Shown: positions 1 through 13,196 of the stretch, one piece after another
How the letters are laid out: every line of letters starts with the position of its first letter
Position numbering within the stretch: the first letter of the stretch is position 1
Source of the DNA: Ilex aquifolium
Taxonomy: Eukaryota; Streptophyta; Magnoliopsida; Aquifoliales; Aquifoliaceae
Reading direction: 5' to 3'
Length of the DNA: 64,000 bases
NCBI GenBank assembly: GCA_951799425.1
Contig: OX637399.1
Location: 18,822,001-18,886,000 of the forward strand
The notes under the pieces: generated by a model
Databases searched by the model: none
What the model was told of the DNA's origin: nothing
Seen by the model: only the letters and a program-made list of their open reading frames with translations
Program-made: the position numbers and the translations under genes

Positions 1-692
1 CCTAAAGTGATTTGTGTGGCTATGATGGGTGAACGAGGTAGAAACGTTGTGTAGATTCATGGGAAGCAACCAACATACATGAGTGATACGACATACATGA
101 GAATATGGATTGATGTTATTAAATGATTAATTGATTTCTTCAACTCTGACATGTTTATTCCTTTCATTTACTTATTGCTATTGCGTTGAGATCGAATAAA
201 TGGTCACTGTTTATTTCAAGTTATATATGATATTTTGAAAAGTGAGACCGAACTGCTTTACATGTTTTCCAAACCTTGTTTGAGTTTGGGAGAACGTTGC
301 TACAGAGCTTAGTGCTCACCCCCTACAAACAATATATTTTTCAGATTATGGTTTAGAGGAAGAGCTCGGAGTTGATGAGCAGATAGCTTGGGAAGCACAA
401 TTGGATGTAAGCGTGGATCCCGATGGGAATATCTAGAATTGTTATCTTTATGTCCTAGACTATGAGAGGTATTGTAATACAATGGATGAATGTTATTTTG
501 TTTATTCTGCTACAAGATTAAGTCTGATTTTGAGATGTAAATGCCATAGTTTGGCATATTCTTTTGGATGATGTTGTAGATAGTATGTATAATGAATGAA
601 ATTTTCTTTATCTATGGATTTTATTAGTTGCTCTCATGATGTAAGTGGTTTTAAATAGTAATGCCGTCCAAGGCGGATTTTGGGGCGTTACA
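1..692 (+). mobile_element. 3' part of an LTR (Ty3/Gypsy, probably Tekay-like), cut by the window edge
   Basis: The block ends in ggggcgttaca at 692, a typical end for plant Gypsy LTRs that begin tgtaacacccc. From about 200 onward it aligns with the 3' part of the next LTR (2540-3091): both share the stretch around gctacagagc and gctcaccccctac, the phrase atgccatagtttggcatatt and the same terminal block. No coding capacity is seen. Assignment to Tekay rests on LTR ends and size only, because no protein domain is attached. Confidence 0.6.
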
Positions 693-696
693 GTTA

Positions 697-3091
697 TGTA
701 ACACCCCGCATTTTCTTTTATAAATGTATATAGATTTATAGTAAATAATTGTTGTAAAAATGTGGATATGTGTAGTGACGGTAGGAATAAAAGCAAAAAC
801 TAGAGATACAAATTGATTGGGAAGTTAAGTTTCGAAGGTGTGTAAACTTGAGAAGAGGGATTATGAAAGTTTCTAAATATTGTTAGGTCAAAATAAGTTC
901 TCCATTGAATCCGGAAGGTCGAAAAACATTGGGAGAGGTAATGTGGAGTGTATTGGAAGTTAGGAAGTATTCCGGAGTGAAAACACACTTAGAGAAAATT
1001 TGGGTAAAAAGGAGTTGGGACACCTTCTAGTATTTTGGTCATAACTTTTTATCCTTATATCCAATTGATCTGAAATTTGGACAATAGATAGTAGACATCT
1101 AGGGATACAAAAGTGTATTTCATGAAAATTTTCCAATTCAACCTCTAAATGGGTCAAAACTTCCCTGGAATTCGGAGCAAAAATATGTCAAACCGTACCA
1201 GTACGATACCGTACTGGTACGCCCGACTCCAGTAGCTTTGGAGTACCGGTACGGTACCGTACCGGTACGATTTTCTCTGACACTCGCCAAACAGTTAAAA
1301 AGTCGGGATTTTTGGGTTTAAAACACCACCTCAAGCCCTCATTTTCCCCATTCTTCACTCCACTCTCACCCTAAACACTTTAGAACCCTAGGAGAGAAAA
1401 ACACAAAGATCTTGAGAGAGTTACCCCTTATAGAGATCAAAACCGAAATTCCTCAAGAACACCATTCTTCTACTCTCTTCTTCTACACTTTCACTACACC
1501 CTTACCCACACCTCTTGGAATCCTAGAGAGAGTCTTAGAAAAGAATAAAGAAGGAGAAAACACAAGATCAAAAGGGAAAAACAAAGGATTTAAGAGTGAT
1601 TCAAGATCAAACCCTAGATTTCAAGAACACCAAGGTAGGGGATTTCTTCTCTTTCGCTTACATTGATGTTAGGGTTAATAAATATGTATGTTTTGATTCT
1701 TAATGATATGTATTTGCTATGGCTTCATTGTTTCTTGGTTCTTTTACAATTGTTAACATGTTTTACACAAAGTTAGGGTTGAATACCCATGAAATCTCTT
1801 TTTGGTTTGAAAAACCCTAGTTTTCAAGAGTGATGGGTTTTCCTCTTGAACTCTTCATTTATTCTTGATTTCGAAACCATAGTGTTTTGTGTTGAGTAAT
1901 AAAATGATATTGTTGTGATCTCTTGCATTTTCTTAGTTGGTTATTGAAAATGTCACATGCTTAATTTGGGGTTTTTAAGATATACTTGTAAATTGTGAAA
2001 TTGGGTTTGGTATTGTATCTCTTATGAGTGTGGGATGACCATGGGTGGCCTTTGACGAGATATCGTAGAGTGGGTAGACGTGTTGCTTGCTCCGTGTGGG
2101 TTGGCATTTTTCCTACCACTCGTAGTGGGGTTAGTGCTTTGGTAAGACTAAACCGCTATTGCTCACGGGTGCCGTGTCAGAGGGTTAGTATACTAATACC
2201 TGGGTTGGATACGTCACTGCCATTGGTATGATATACGCCCTTCCTAAAGGATGGATATCTTTGATAAGATTTGTGTGGGTGTGTGTGGGCTAGATATTAC
2301 TCAATGTGTTGATTCATGGGGTTTGCCTCACATCATGTTTGAGATACATATACATATGGTTGTGGAATATTCAAGTTATGGATTATTGTATTATTGTGGA
2401 AAAATGGTTACCTACAAGAACTTGTGGAAGTATGGGATTCCACAAGGTCTTGTGGGAAAATGGTTTATATTTTGGGAAATGGATATGTATTGGACCTTGG
2501 TTTCTTTTACTGTTCATTTAAATTACTGTTGCTACTTAAACTTGAGATCCATTCTAAAATGTCACTGTTTTACTTCAAAGATTATGTATGCTATTTGTAA
2601 AATGAGACCGACCGTTTTATATATGTTTTTCTAAACCTTGTATGAGTTTGGGAAGATTTTGCTACAGAGCCTCGTGCTCACCCCCTACAGTTAAACATTT
2701 TCAGATTTGGAGCTAGAGGAGAATCTCGGAGTTGACGAGCGGGGGTATTGGGAGGCCCCACCCGAGGGGAATCTAGATCCTGAGGTAGATCTGTAGAGAC
2801 ATAGCTTCTTTTGTACTAGACTTGAGAATTATTTTGAAATCATGTGAAGTTTAGTTTTCTTTTGTTATTCCGCTACTAAGTTACGTTTGATCCTTTGAGA
2901 TGTAAATGCCATAGTTTGGCATATTCGTTTGATATTGTGGTCATAGCTTGGCTTATCCTTTTGGGATGATATTGTAAATTCTATGGATGATGAATGGAAA
3001 AATTTTCTTATTGGTGGATTATCTTAGTGCTCTCATTATGTAAATGGTTTTAGAATGTAATGCCGTCCAGGGTGGTTTTTGGGGCGTTACA
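697..3091 (+). mobile_element. Complete solo LTR, about 2.4 kb, Ty3/Gypsy (probably Tekay-like)
   Basis: The block starts tgtaacaccccgc and ends ttggggcgttaca, so its ends are inverted TG...CA with a longer imperfect match. Flanking five bases are agtta (692-696) and tgtta (3092-3096), an imperfect target-site duplication. No internal region, primer-binding site or pol gene is attached on either side, which is the signature of a solo LTR. Around 1195-1270 it has a palindrome-rich stretch built on gtaccggtac; the same motif recurs in the inverted LTRs at 7272-14428. The short ORFs inside are not conserved proteins. Confidence 0.65.
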
Positions 3092-3624
3092 TGTTACATG
3101 TGATATTATTTGCTTCGTTAACAATATTCCAATCACATGTAACTATTGAGAGAATAGTCACTATAACGAATATGTATTATTTGCTAAGTGTATTTCAGGA
3201 AAGGATTGACATCAAGACTACCATGAAAGATGGTAATATTTCTGGAGTGATTTTTGAAACAAAAGAAATCATCACACACACCAGTTTTTATAGAAATATT
3301 TAGATAATGTTACAACTAACGTGTGTTACTCTTAGAGTGATCAGAAAAAGGAAGTATTTTAGCAATGCACAGGAATACTGATTTAATTTTGATTGTGAAA
3401 AGTATGAGTTATAAACTCCTAACTACTGAAGTTTGTAGGCAGCTTCACTGAAAACCTTCACGAGACAACACTCGTCCACTAGGGATCACCTAGAGGTTTA
3501 ACGGCTTGTTGCATATGCTAAATGCAATCGTGAAAAAATCTACGAAAATGATTTTACCTCTGTTATGTGAAATAATTTCTATAATTTGTGTTTACTAGGG
3601 ACTAGTAAAGTTTAAGTTGGGGGG
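3092..3624 (+). mobile_element. 3' internal non-coding end of an Athila-like Gypsy element, with polypurine tract
   Basis: About 500 bp match, with moderate divergence, the region 54910-55467 near the other Athila-like copy, including the same phrase around ggaaaggattgacatcaaga. The block ends in the purine-rich tract aagttgggggg (3614-3624), directly followed by the LTR start tgtgattaaccc. That is the polypurine tract that primes plus-strand synthesis. No open reading frame of note. Confidence 0.6.
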
Positions 3625-5509
3625 TGTGATTAACCCTAATTAGTGTAGAAATTAAGATGATTAAGTACTTAATTTTGTAAGATAGAACAATTAAATATTA
3701 TGAATTATAGTTTGTGCTTAAATTAAAGTTTTAAATACTTTATGTTAAAAGTTCAGGGTCAAATGCAGAAATACTGAAGAATACAGGACAAATGTGCAAA
3801 GCTTGAAGTCACGAAGGACTAAGGTGCAATAAAGAAACATGGACCAATAAGAAGTTGACAAGTGGCAGCCCAAGAAGCCAACACCTAGCACCACTACAAG
3901 GCATCGCTAGGGGTTGGGACCCCCCTCCTTGGTCGAAAGCTTCCCCCCCTCTATAAATAGGGGTGCCTTGTTCATTCTTCATTCCATTCCTTCCAAGCCT
4001 TCCAATACCTCTCAAAGTCCCATTCATTCCTTCAAGGCCGGCCACACCAAAGCCAAAGAGAGAAAGAAAAAGAGAAAGAAAGAAAGAGAAAGTCTTAGCC
4101 GGTCCGTGATACACTTTTATTGTTACTCTATATTTCTACAATTCTATTGTATCTTTCTATTCGGATAGTTGAACTACCGCCACTTTTGTGTCTTAAATGA
4201 TAATAAAGGTGGTTGTGTTTCAATTGTTCCTTGTGAAAGAAGTTTTACAATTTACCGTTTAATTTTAGTTGTAATGACGAATAGTCACACTCCTTGTTTG
4301 TCTGTAGCAATGGAGCGTGAGTAGTCGTTTATACCCTTCAAACTAGGGTAAACATATGTATAATATTGGTTAGATTATGGAAATGCTGATGTTTTATTTA
4401 TATGTTTATTTATATATGTATTATATGCTTAATGTGTGATATAGTGATGTACGTAATTCTGGTGTTGTGCCTAGAATTATGTCATCAGTATATCATAAGA
4501 CCAGTCAGTTAAAGATTCATGGTGTTCCTACCGGTATGGCTTGTCCTCCATTCGAACGCTGAGGATTTTCTACTGATGTGTGGTACATAACCTAAATGAT
4601 CCTCATGAATGGTTTGTCCTTCTGGGTTATTAGGGTTTCTTTACTTATTATATATCTAACTATATTGATAGTCTAACAACCACGGTGTTCCTACCGGAAT
4701 GACTTGTCTTCCACCGGAATGCTGAGGATGTTTAACTGGCATATATATATATATACACGGTGTTCCTACTGGTATGGCTTGTCCTCCGATGGAACGCTGA
4801 TATATATATATATTGAATTAGTTAATTGGTACGTCTATAACCAGCTTTCCTAAGAAGTTGTTGTGTTATGCTGTATTACCACCAGTTAACCTAAGAAGTG
4901 GTTGTGTTATGGTTTAATATGTATGTACTTGCTATCAAGAGATCAATTGAATAACTCAAGTATTCCTCATGGGCTTGTCCTTCTGGTTTGCTTGGATTAA
5001 TCAATTGACGTACATATAACCAGCTTTCCTAAGAAGTTGCTGCGTTATAATTTATTACCACCAGTTAGCCTAAGAAGCGGCTGTGTTATGGACTATATAC
5101 ATCAAACCTGCCGATTGACTTTCCAGTAAAATGGAAGTTAATTGTTGTGAGGTAGCATTTCCAGTAATCAACCAATATAAAGCATATGGATCCCTAAACT
5201 GAAGGGTATCTTTTATCTTTTTATCACTTATACGCTTTACTTACGCATTTTATTATCTCCGCACTTTATTTCCGTAATTGATTTAAATTAAACTAGTTAT
5301 CAATCTAACATCACATCACAAGCTATCAAACATCATACTACTCCAAACAACAACTTTACTGTTTTTATTTATTTTAAAATCTAAATTACTAAAACTCTTC
5401 GTGCGATCGATACTTGGACTTAAACCGAGAAAACTACAATTTGACCACTTATACTTGGGTGTATAATAATATAATTCAGACCACTAAAAGTGTCGAATCA
5501 CCAGTCTCT
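3625..5509 (+). mobile_element. LTR of an Athila-like Gypsy element
   Basis: Starts tgtgattaaccctaattag right after a polypurine tract. A TATA box, ctataaatag, lies near 3951, so transcription should start about 30 bases later. An inverted copy at 56640-57545 is nearly identical over its first 600 bases, and more diverged copies start at 55468 and 58423. The right limit is approximate: no tRNA-type primer-binding site follows 5509, so the element is truncated there. The ORF at 3914-4168 and its antisense partner at 3809-4114 come from this LTR and recur in the inverted copy; I do not consider them genes. Confidence 0.65.
4515..4800 (+). repeat. Minisatellite inside the LTR, three imperfect units
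   Basis: The motif ggtgttcctaccggtatggc, followed by cttgtcctcc and a gaacgctga end, occurs near 4520, 4685 and 4758. The spacers between units are AT-rich and include short (TA)n runs. The same motif appears inverted in the LTR at 56300-56640, so it belongs to the LTR family and is not a local expansion. Confidence 0.7.
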
Positions 5510-6666
5510 TTTCTATTCATATGGATGATATCGAGGAAGGTATGATGGGTCTACAGAGGGATCGGTGGGAGATTAGGAGGGATGTTCGATGTCTCAAGCA
5601 CATGATGCAGAATTCTGGATTTATTTTTTATGATGGGGCCGAGACACCTGGTGGAGATGGCGGCGATGCAACCATTTGAGCTATGGCTAAGTTTAGAGTT
5701 TTATCTATTCATGGCATGTAATAAAGTACTCTATTTATTTTTATTTGTTGACTTTTAGCTTTTGTTGATTTTTTTTCTTTGTTTAGCTTCATTTTTGTTT
5801 GGTGTGATGTACTCTTAGTTTTACTCTTTGATGCTTAATCATATTTGACTCTAAGTTATATGTCTTGTTTGTCCCTTACTTAGTCTATGTGCATGATTTA
5901 GTTATTTATTTTGCATTCCTAACCTTCTTGTTACCCTATGATTCTGTCATGATAGTTATGGTTCGTCATTGGATTGACATATGTGGAAAATAAGATAAAC
6001 ATATATTAATTGAATTGATTTTGTACCGTGTTTGTTGCATGTTGTCATTGGGTTGGTATTTGTGACAAAAAGGGGGAGAATATTTTAAGTACATATGAGA
6101 GTAATCGGGGAGATTTGCTCTTGACTAGGCTAGATATGTTGCATGTGAACATAGAAAGGGGAAGTTTGTAGTTCAAAGACTCAGGGGGAGTAAATTTATA
6201 AACTTGGCATGAAGTCACACATTTTTATTTGTTCATTTTTCACTTGTTATTTTTATTTTTTTGTGAACACCAAATAATGGAGAGAACTAGATGTGTTTTG
6301 CATTGATAAATTAATTGGTTCTCAAACATATGAGGCAATTTAATTCAAACGTGTTACATATTTGCACTTGCTTAATGCACACATACTTATGCCTTATGCC
6401 TCTTTTGGTGATTTCCATACATGTGATTATGCAAGTTATTTCTCTAACATATGATACGTTTCAAGAGGTTTTGGCTTGAGTGGTGATATGTAGGACTATG
6501 GCCTTTAAGCTTCATCGAAAGATATAGATCCTTGCACTAGATAGAGATTTATGACGTATGCATAAGTGTTGAGGTTAGATTTACAATTCTTTTGTTCAAT
6601 GGTTTGGGGTTGTAATCTTTATTTCAAACTTGTGTGTTTTGTCATGAAATTGTCAAAGGCAAAGAT
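5510..6666 (+). mobile_element. 3' internal end of a Copia-like (SIRE-type) retrotransposon
   Basis: Between the Athila-like LTR and the LTR at 6667 lies about 1.1 kb with no intact domain. It carries the phrase tcattgggttggtatttgtg followed by the purine tract aaaaagggggagaatatttt near 6066. Purine tracts of this kind are known at the end of pol in SIRE/Maximus-type Copia elements. A second copy lies at about 15500-15650. A short open stretch at about 5521-5678, with an acidic start, may be the very end of a polyprotein. The superfamily call is an inference from these motifs. Confidence 0.45.
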
Positions 6667-7913
6667 TGTTAGATCATGTTTTGTAATTGACTAATTTCAA
6701 GGAGTCCATTGTAAAATCTCAACTACTTCCATGGTCATGATGCTGTCAAGTTCAAGATCCGAAAGATATATTGAAGAGAGGAGATCAAGCGTCAAAGCTA
6801 CATCATTCAACCTCTGTATGCACCTTCATGCTTAGCACAAAGGTAATGACCTAGACATCTAAGATGACCCTTTAGTTATTTTTAACTTAGGAGGATTAGG
6901 ATGAAAAATGGAATTGTAAGTGATCCGATTATAACTCCTAGGGATTTTCAAATAAAAAATTTTCTAAACCAATTTTGTGTTTTGAAAATATATTTTTGAG
7001 TCACAATTGGACCCCTTTGTGAGCAACACCCTTTTGTACTCAAGAGGACAAGTTTTTGTATGATTTTTGGCTTAAAAAAACCCGTAGGGACTTTTCTATG
7101 CTTGCTAGCCTTCGCTAGAGCGATCACTTGATGGCTTAGGAAAAAAAAGAGGGAAAGGTCACAAAAGCCAGCACAGGGCTTGCTCTATAAGCCCGTTCGA
7201 GCGGTCTCCATGGTCACTCGAGCGGTGCTCATGGTTGCTCGAGTGGTGCTTGCCTTAGTTAAGATTGGAACTGTGACGCCCCTAAAACTAGGAGTCATTT
7301 GTTAACCCGTTGATCATCCATCAACCCGCGGAAGTATCCATGCATGCCACATAACACAATGCCACATCATCACACGACCATTCCAAAGTCCAATGTACAT
7401 CAAATTTTCCTTAATATTACTCCAATTTCATCTTTTAAACAAGAAGGCCCAACGCCCGGAGGCTTGGCCAAAATTTTGGAAGAGGTACTGGTACCTCGTA
7501 CAAGCCTTCTGTCTACTAGTCTCTTCAACATGCCAGGTACCGGTACTTAATCACCTACGTACCGGTACCTGAGCCCACTGTCCATCTAGGTACCGGTACA
7601 GGTACCGGTACCTAAGCCCATTGGAATTCAGGTACGGTACCCACAAGTTTAGATACCGGTACCCAACTTTCAACTTATCAAATCTCATACAACATTCACC
7701 CAAACACATGGAACATCAAATTATACTCAAAATATAGTCCATAAAGGTTCATTACACAACCCTTTAAACAATATTACAAGTCCAAAATAATTTGCACCAT
7801 TGTTTTACAAAATGCAAGCTTAAAGCCACATTTCGACTTCTTCTCAACAAGGTCCCATGTAAGGGTCGTCCACCGGCGCTTGTCCCACACCTGAAATGTA
7901 TATCCCTATAAAG

Positions 7914-10222
7914 TGTGAAGTCCCAAAAATCGGGGGTCCTTAATTTAATAAAATTCGGGCAAAGTCTCCTTTGTACGGGGAGCTCTACCCAAAAACACAA
8001 CTTGTGCAATCATATAACATTGACCACACCGGGTCCATTTATGAGTAAACATTGACCACACTGGGTCCATTTATCCATACTTATATAATAACATGCAATG
8101 TTACATTAAAATAGTCCATATAACTTTGATTACAATTCTTTTACATACAATTACTTGTCCAAAACGAATTTACATGAAATTTTACAAAAATAAGATTTAA
8201 AAGCCACATATCAGCTTTTCTTACACCATGGGGGCCCGATTGAGAGCCGTCTGTCGATGCGTATCCCGCACCTGAAATGTTTTCCCATAAAGGGTGAGTC
8301 ACGCTCAATAGGGTATCTCCTAAAGAGGCTACTCCCCAACCTAGATGCATATGAAATGTTCACATGCAACATTTAACAAGCAACAACCATTCCAATCAAG
8401 AATATGCAATTCAATGATAAGAATTACCATGTCATGCCATGAAATGAGATGAGACTCACTCATGCAACGTCAACCCGAGCCATTATTGGCTCGCACAACA
8501 CATGTCATGTCATGTATTTAAAACCGGACATTCCAAGCCCCGCCATAGATGTTGTACATCCAATGACCATTTTAAAATCTCCGGGTCTTTCTTGGGGTGG
8601 GTATTTATGGACTTACACCAAGGGTAACCCAACCCACACGGAATTTATGGACTTCCACCGAGGGTTCCACGTACACCCACACACTTTATGGACCGAACCA
8701 AGGGAGTGCGTACCCCAACTACTGGGTCTTGCACCCGATGGATCTTCTAGCCCTTCTTGCTAACCCTAACCCTATTTACCATGCAAACCGTGCGACTCAG
8801 TCGGATCTTCAATCCAACCTTCCCGAGCCCACCCATCATTCACCATATGTGGTGTTTGATTACAACCATGCATACACACCCCCACTCATGCTCAATGTTC
8901 ATGAATGTGATGCCTCCGTGCATAATGCAATGTAATGTACATTTGCAATACAACAATCATGTCCAATATGCTATAAATGCTATATGGCCCAATTAACCAC
9001 ACATCAACATACGCCATGACAATTTATATCCAAGCATATAATCACCATTATCCATTTCAATGTCAATATATCAATTAACATATATTAACATTTTATACCC
9101 AACAACAAATCACATGTATATATCAACATTTCGAAAATCAAATTTATTTTTTTAATTTTTGGATACTTCTCAGCCGTATCCGATACGTATCCAGCCGTAT
9201 CGGAGGCGTATCTGTATCCAAAACGTATCCGATACCGATACTTTGACCATTTCGAAGTATCCGTGCTTCATAGATGTTATCACATAATCATGATATCAAC
9301 ACACTAAAATCATTAAGGCATCATGTAAACACATAACATGCCCACACATCGCATTTGTCCAAGAAATTACATGCTTAGCAATTTCTAATTATCAATTCAC
9401 ACTAGGATTAATTTCTATTCATTCCCAATACCCATTTCATCACAATAGGCAATTGTTAATAATTTCTAACAACCTACTCATTCCATATATTCACCCTAAG
9501 TTGGAAATAAACCTAATTAGGGAGAAAACTCTACCTCTTGAAGCGTAAAATATCAGTAGGAAGCTTCAAGAACACAACTCAAGTTCTTAGCCTTTGATTT
9601 CCCAAAATCCTTTTTCTTGAACTTCGGTGAAATTCGCTCTTTTTGGTACGTAGGCGTAGCCCTCGTCGAGTAGAACAACTTTAATTCTTGGCTCGTGTTG
9701 ATTCGAGCACCGTAGGGCCGTAGATCGTAGAGAGAAGATTGGGTTTCTCTCTTTTTTCCTATCTTTCTCTCCAACGTTGAAGACCAACAGAATGTGGGGA
9801 AGAAATCTGATTTTTCTTCCCCTTTTATAGGTCTCCAAACACTTGGCTCACAATGCGCCACACGTCCTCCTTTTCCCCAAGTCCGTTTTTGCCCCGAAAG
9901 GATTAAATTTTGCCCCGGTTCAAGTTCAAAATATTATTTTATTTCAACTTGCTTTAAATTATTTTCCAAAATTTGAAATTTTATTAAAAATTTCGTTTTT
10001 GGTTCACCCGAGACCCGACCGCTTCGTAAAACGCGAAAAATCCGACTATTTCGGAATTCGATGAAATTTGACAAGGTAACTAGATTTCGCAAGACGAATC
10101 CAATGGTGAGGTCCATTTCATCATCCGAGTTTTAGAAAAATTTGAGTTTTCAACCCGTATCGAAGTGATAAATTACCGTTTTGCCCTTTTTCGTAAAAGT
10201 TCAACTTTACCCGAGTTCTACA
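7914..10222 (-). mobile_element. Solo LTR (C) nested in LTR A
   Basis: The left end, tgtgaagtccc, is a worn form of tgtgacgcccc; the right end is gagttctaca at 10222. Flanks taaag (7909-7913) and taaaa (10223-10227) form a target-site duplication with one mismatch. LTR A sequence resumes directly afterwards, in the block containing gacacgctcaatag. On the minus strand a TATA-like tataaaaggg lies near 9830. About 2.3 kb, no coding capacity. Its divergence from LTR B suggests it is the older of the two inner insertions. Confidence 0.65.
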
Positions 10223-10644
10223 TAAAAGGTGAGACACGCTCAATAGTGTATCTCCTAAAGAGGATACTTCTCAATCCAGATGCATATGAAATGTTCACAT
10301 GCAATTCAATAATCAACAAACATCCATTCAAGAATGTGCAATTCATAATGAAATTCACAATGTCATGTCATGTTAAGAGATGAGATTCACACATGCAATG
10401 CAACTCGAGCCTTCCATCGGCTCCCATAACACATGTAATGTCATGCATATACATATTAATGTTACACACCCAATGACCATTTATAAATTCTCAGATCTTT
10501 CTTGGGGTGGGTATTTATGGACTTCCACCAATGGGCACCCAACCGACACAGCATCTATGGACTTCCACCAACAACTCCGCGCACGCCGACACACTTTATG
10601 GACTCAATATTAATGTTAATCACCGGGTCTCGCACCCGAGGTAT

Positions 10645-12379
10645 TGTGACGCCCCATTTTCTGGGGGTCCTGTATTAACCGTTGACAACCCATCAACCCG
10701 CGGAAATACCCGTGGATGTCGCTTAACCCGACACCACATCGATAACATCCTTAAACCGAGGTTATAATCCAAAATGAAAATTCGGTTCAGCATTTATTCG
10801 ATCCAACCCCAGTCCAACTCCCCATGAATCATACCCCATTAGGGTCCAATTTGATCATTGGAGGGAAGGAAAAACATAGCCCAAAGGCTTGGCAAAGAAA
10901 ACAAAATAAAAAAATTCTGAGTTTTGGTGGGCGTACCGGTACGCCTACCGGTACACTGAACCCACTGGACATCGGCGTACCGGTACGCGTACCGGTACGC
11001 TCTGCCTTCTGTCTGTCTACGTACCGGTACGCATACCGGTACGATTTTGCCAGTTTTGCCTTTTTCCTTTGTTTTTCACTTCCAATCCATTCTAATACAT
11101 TCCTAACTCATCCAACACATGTATAATACGATTTTTCATATAATACACAACTTATACAAGTTCCATTACATTTAATTCCATAATTTACACATCAAAATGG
11201 AATTTATACAAAAGTTTTTACAAAAACTCTAACTAAGGCCACAAGCCGGGCCCCTTCATTCTTGATGCTCTCCAAGTGAGCCATCCGCCGGTGCAAACCC
11301 CACACCTGAAATGTTTCCCGTATAGGGTGAGCACAACGCCCAGTAGAGATAAACCTATAGAGGTTACTCTTCCCCTAGATGCACATGCTCATGTAATCAT
11401 CACATAAACATATAACTAAACATTTCTCATACTTATGCATTCTATGATGGAATGCAACAATGTTATGCCATGGAATGAAGTGACACTCACCCATGCGTTT
11501 CAACCCGAGTCCTCACCGACTCACACAACACAATGCAACGCCAAAGTGTAATGCAACCCGTCTATTGACGAAAAATCATTCCAATGATCGTTATGAAACC
11601 TGATCATTATTGGAATCTACCCATTGAATGGGTGTTTTTATACAACGAAATCTTGTGTCTTCCTGGGCAACGGATTTTGGAATTTCACCCCGGCTCCGTG
11701 GGCATGCCACTTTTCTGGAATTTCACCCTGGACAAGCGACTGAACCAAGTGGTTCCGGGTTTTTCACCCGAGGGAGTGTCTAGCCCTACTTGCTTTACCC
11801 GACACAAGCTTTTCTTATGCAATGCAACCGTGCAACTCAGTCGGATCTTTGATCCCGACTTTCCCGAGCTCACATACCAATCACCAAACAAGGTGTTGAT
11901 TATATCCATGCATCTCCCACACACCAACACTCATGCAATAGTCCCATGAATGTGATGCCATGAAAATGCTCAAAATGCAATAACTACCACATGAACAATG
12001 TATCCACATGTTCAACATGTCATAACTTCATGGCAATTATATCAAGTGCATATAACTACCAAACCTCATATTCATGTCAACATATCAAAGTCATGTCTTG
12101 ACAACATAGAGCATAATTTCAATTGTCTCTATACACATAAAAATGTTATCACAATATCATTGAAATAACCTCATTTCATCAACCAAGGCATTTAAACAAA
12201 CACCTTAAAGACATACAATATATTTACAAACAATTCATGCCCACATTCATCAAATCCTAAGGAGAATTCACACATGTAATTCTCTATAGTTAATTTCAAG
12301 GTTGAATTTGTTATGAATACTTTCCAAACACACTTCCTCATCCCAAATTCATGGAACCATGCATATCTATATATAAACC

Positions 12380-12451
<72 letters not shown>

Positions 12452-13196
12452 CACTTATCTACATCTAGAACAAGAATAGACCAAAGTAGGAGAACCCCTA
12501 CCTCTTAGGAGTGTAGAAAACCCCCAAAAACACCAAAACCACTCCAAAACTTTGAATCTCTCAAGATCGCCTCTTTAGATCTTCGGTGAAATTCCTTGTT
12601 TTTGGTGCCCACGCGTAGCCCTTGTCGCGTAGATCAACTTTGCCTCTTGGTTCGACGGAATCCGAGCGACGGAAGTCCGGGAATCGACGGAGAAAACTTG
12701 AAGAAATCAATTTCCTCTCTTTTCTCTCTTCTCTCTCTCTTGGCCGGCCAAACAAGAACACAAGGGGCAAAAATAAATCTGATTTTCTAGATATTTACCC
12801 CTATTTATAGTTTTAAATACTCGGCCTACGTCGTGCCACGTGTCCCTCGCTTAATCGGGTTCGATTTCGTCCCGAAACGATTTATTTGGTCCCGGTTTAA
12901 GTTCAAATTAATTTTATTTAAACTTAAACTTAATTTTAAGGAAATTTTATAAAACTCATTTATGGGGACGTTCGTGAGGTCATTTGCCACGCAGTCGCCT
13001 CAAACGACGTGCAAAATCCGACTATCTCGGAATTCGACGAAATTTGACAAGGTGACTCGTTTTCGCGATACGAATTCAACAGCGAACTCTGTTTCCTCAT
13101 CCGAGGTCTAAAACATGAGTATTTTAAATACGCATTATAGTGGCAAATTACTATTTTGCCCTTTTTAAAAAAAATCCAAATTTCCCGGGTTTTACA
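10645..13196 (-). mobile_element. Solo LTR (B) nested in LTR A, with perfect 5-bp duplication
   Basis: Starts tgtgacgcccc at 10645 and ends cccgggttttaca at 13196. The flanks are identical: ggtat at 10640-10644 and at 13197-13201. Host sequence before the insertion (cgcacccgag) and after it (tctagcccttcttg) is contiguous in the related LTR near 8735-8760, which confirms the insertion. On the minus strand a TATA box, ctataaatag, lies near 12800. Length 2552 bp. It contains the gtaccggtac palindromes (10933-11043) and a 62-bp AT microsatellite. Confidence 0.8.
12383..12444. repeat. (AT)n microsatellite, about 62 bp
   Basis: Uninterrupted alternating AT inside solo LTR B, flanked on both sides by shorter interrupted AT runs. 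Confidence 0.95.

Noticed and set aside
1412..1666. 84-codon ORF in the first solo LTR.
   Set aside because: LTR leader region, no conserved pattern, not maintained in the related LTRs.
3809..4168. Two overlapping ORFs, one per strand, repeated at 56986-57363.
   Set aside because: Conserved only because the LTRs themselves are near-identical copies; they span the LTR TATA box and have no family match I recognise.
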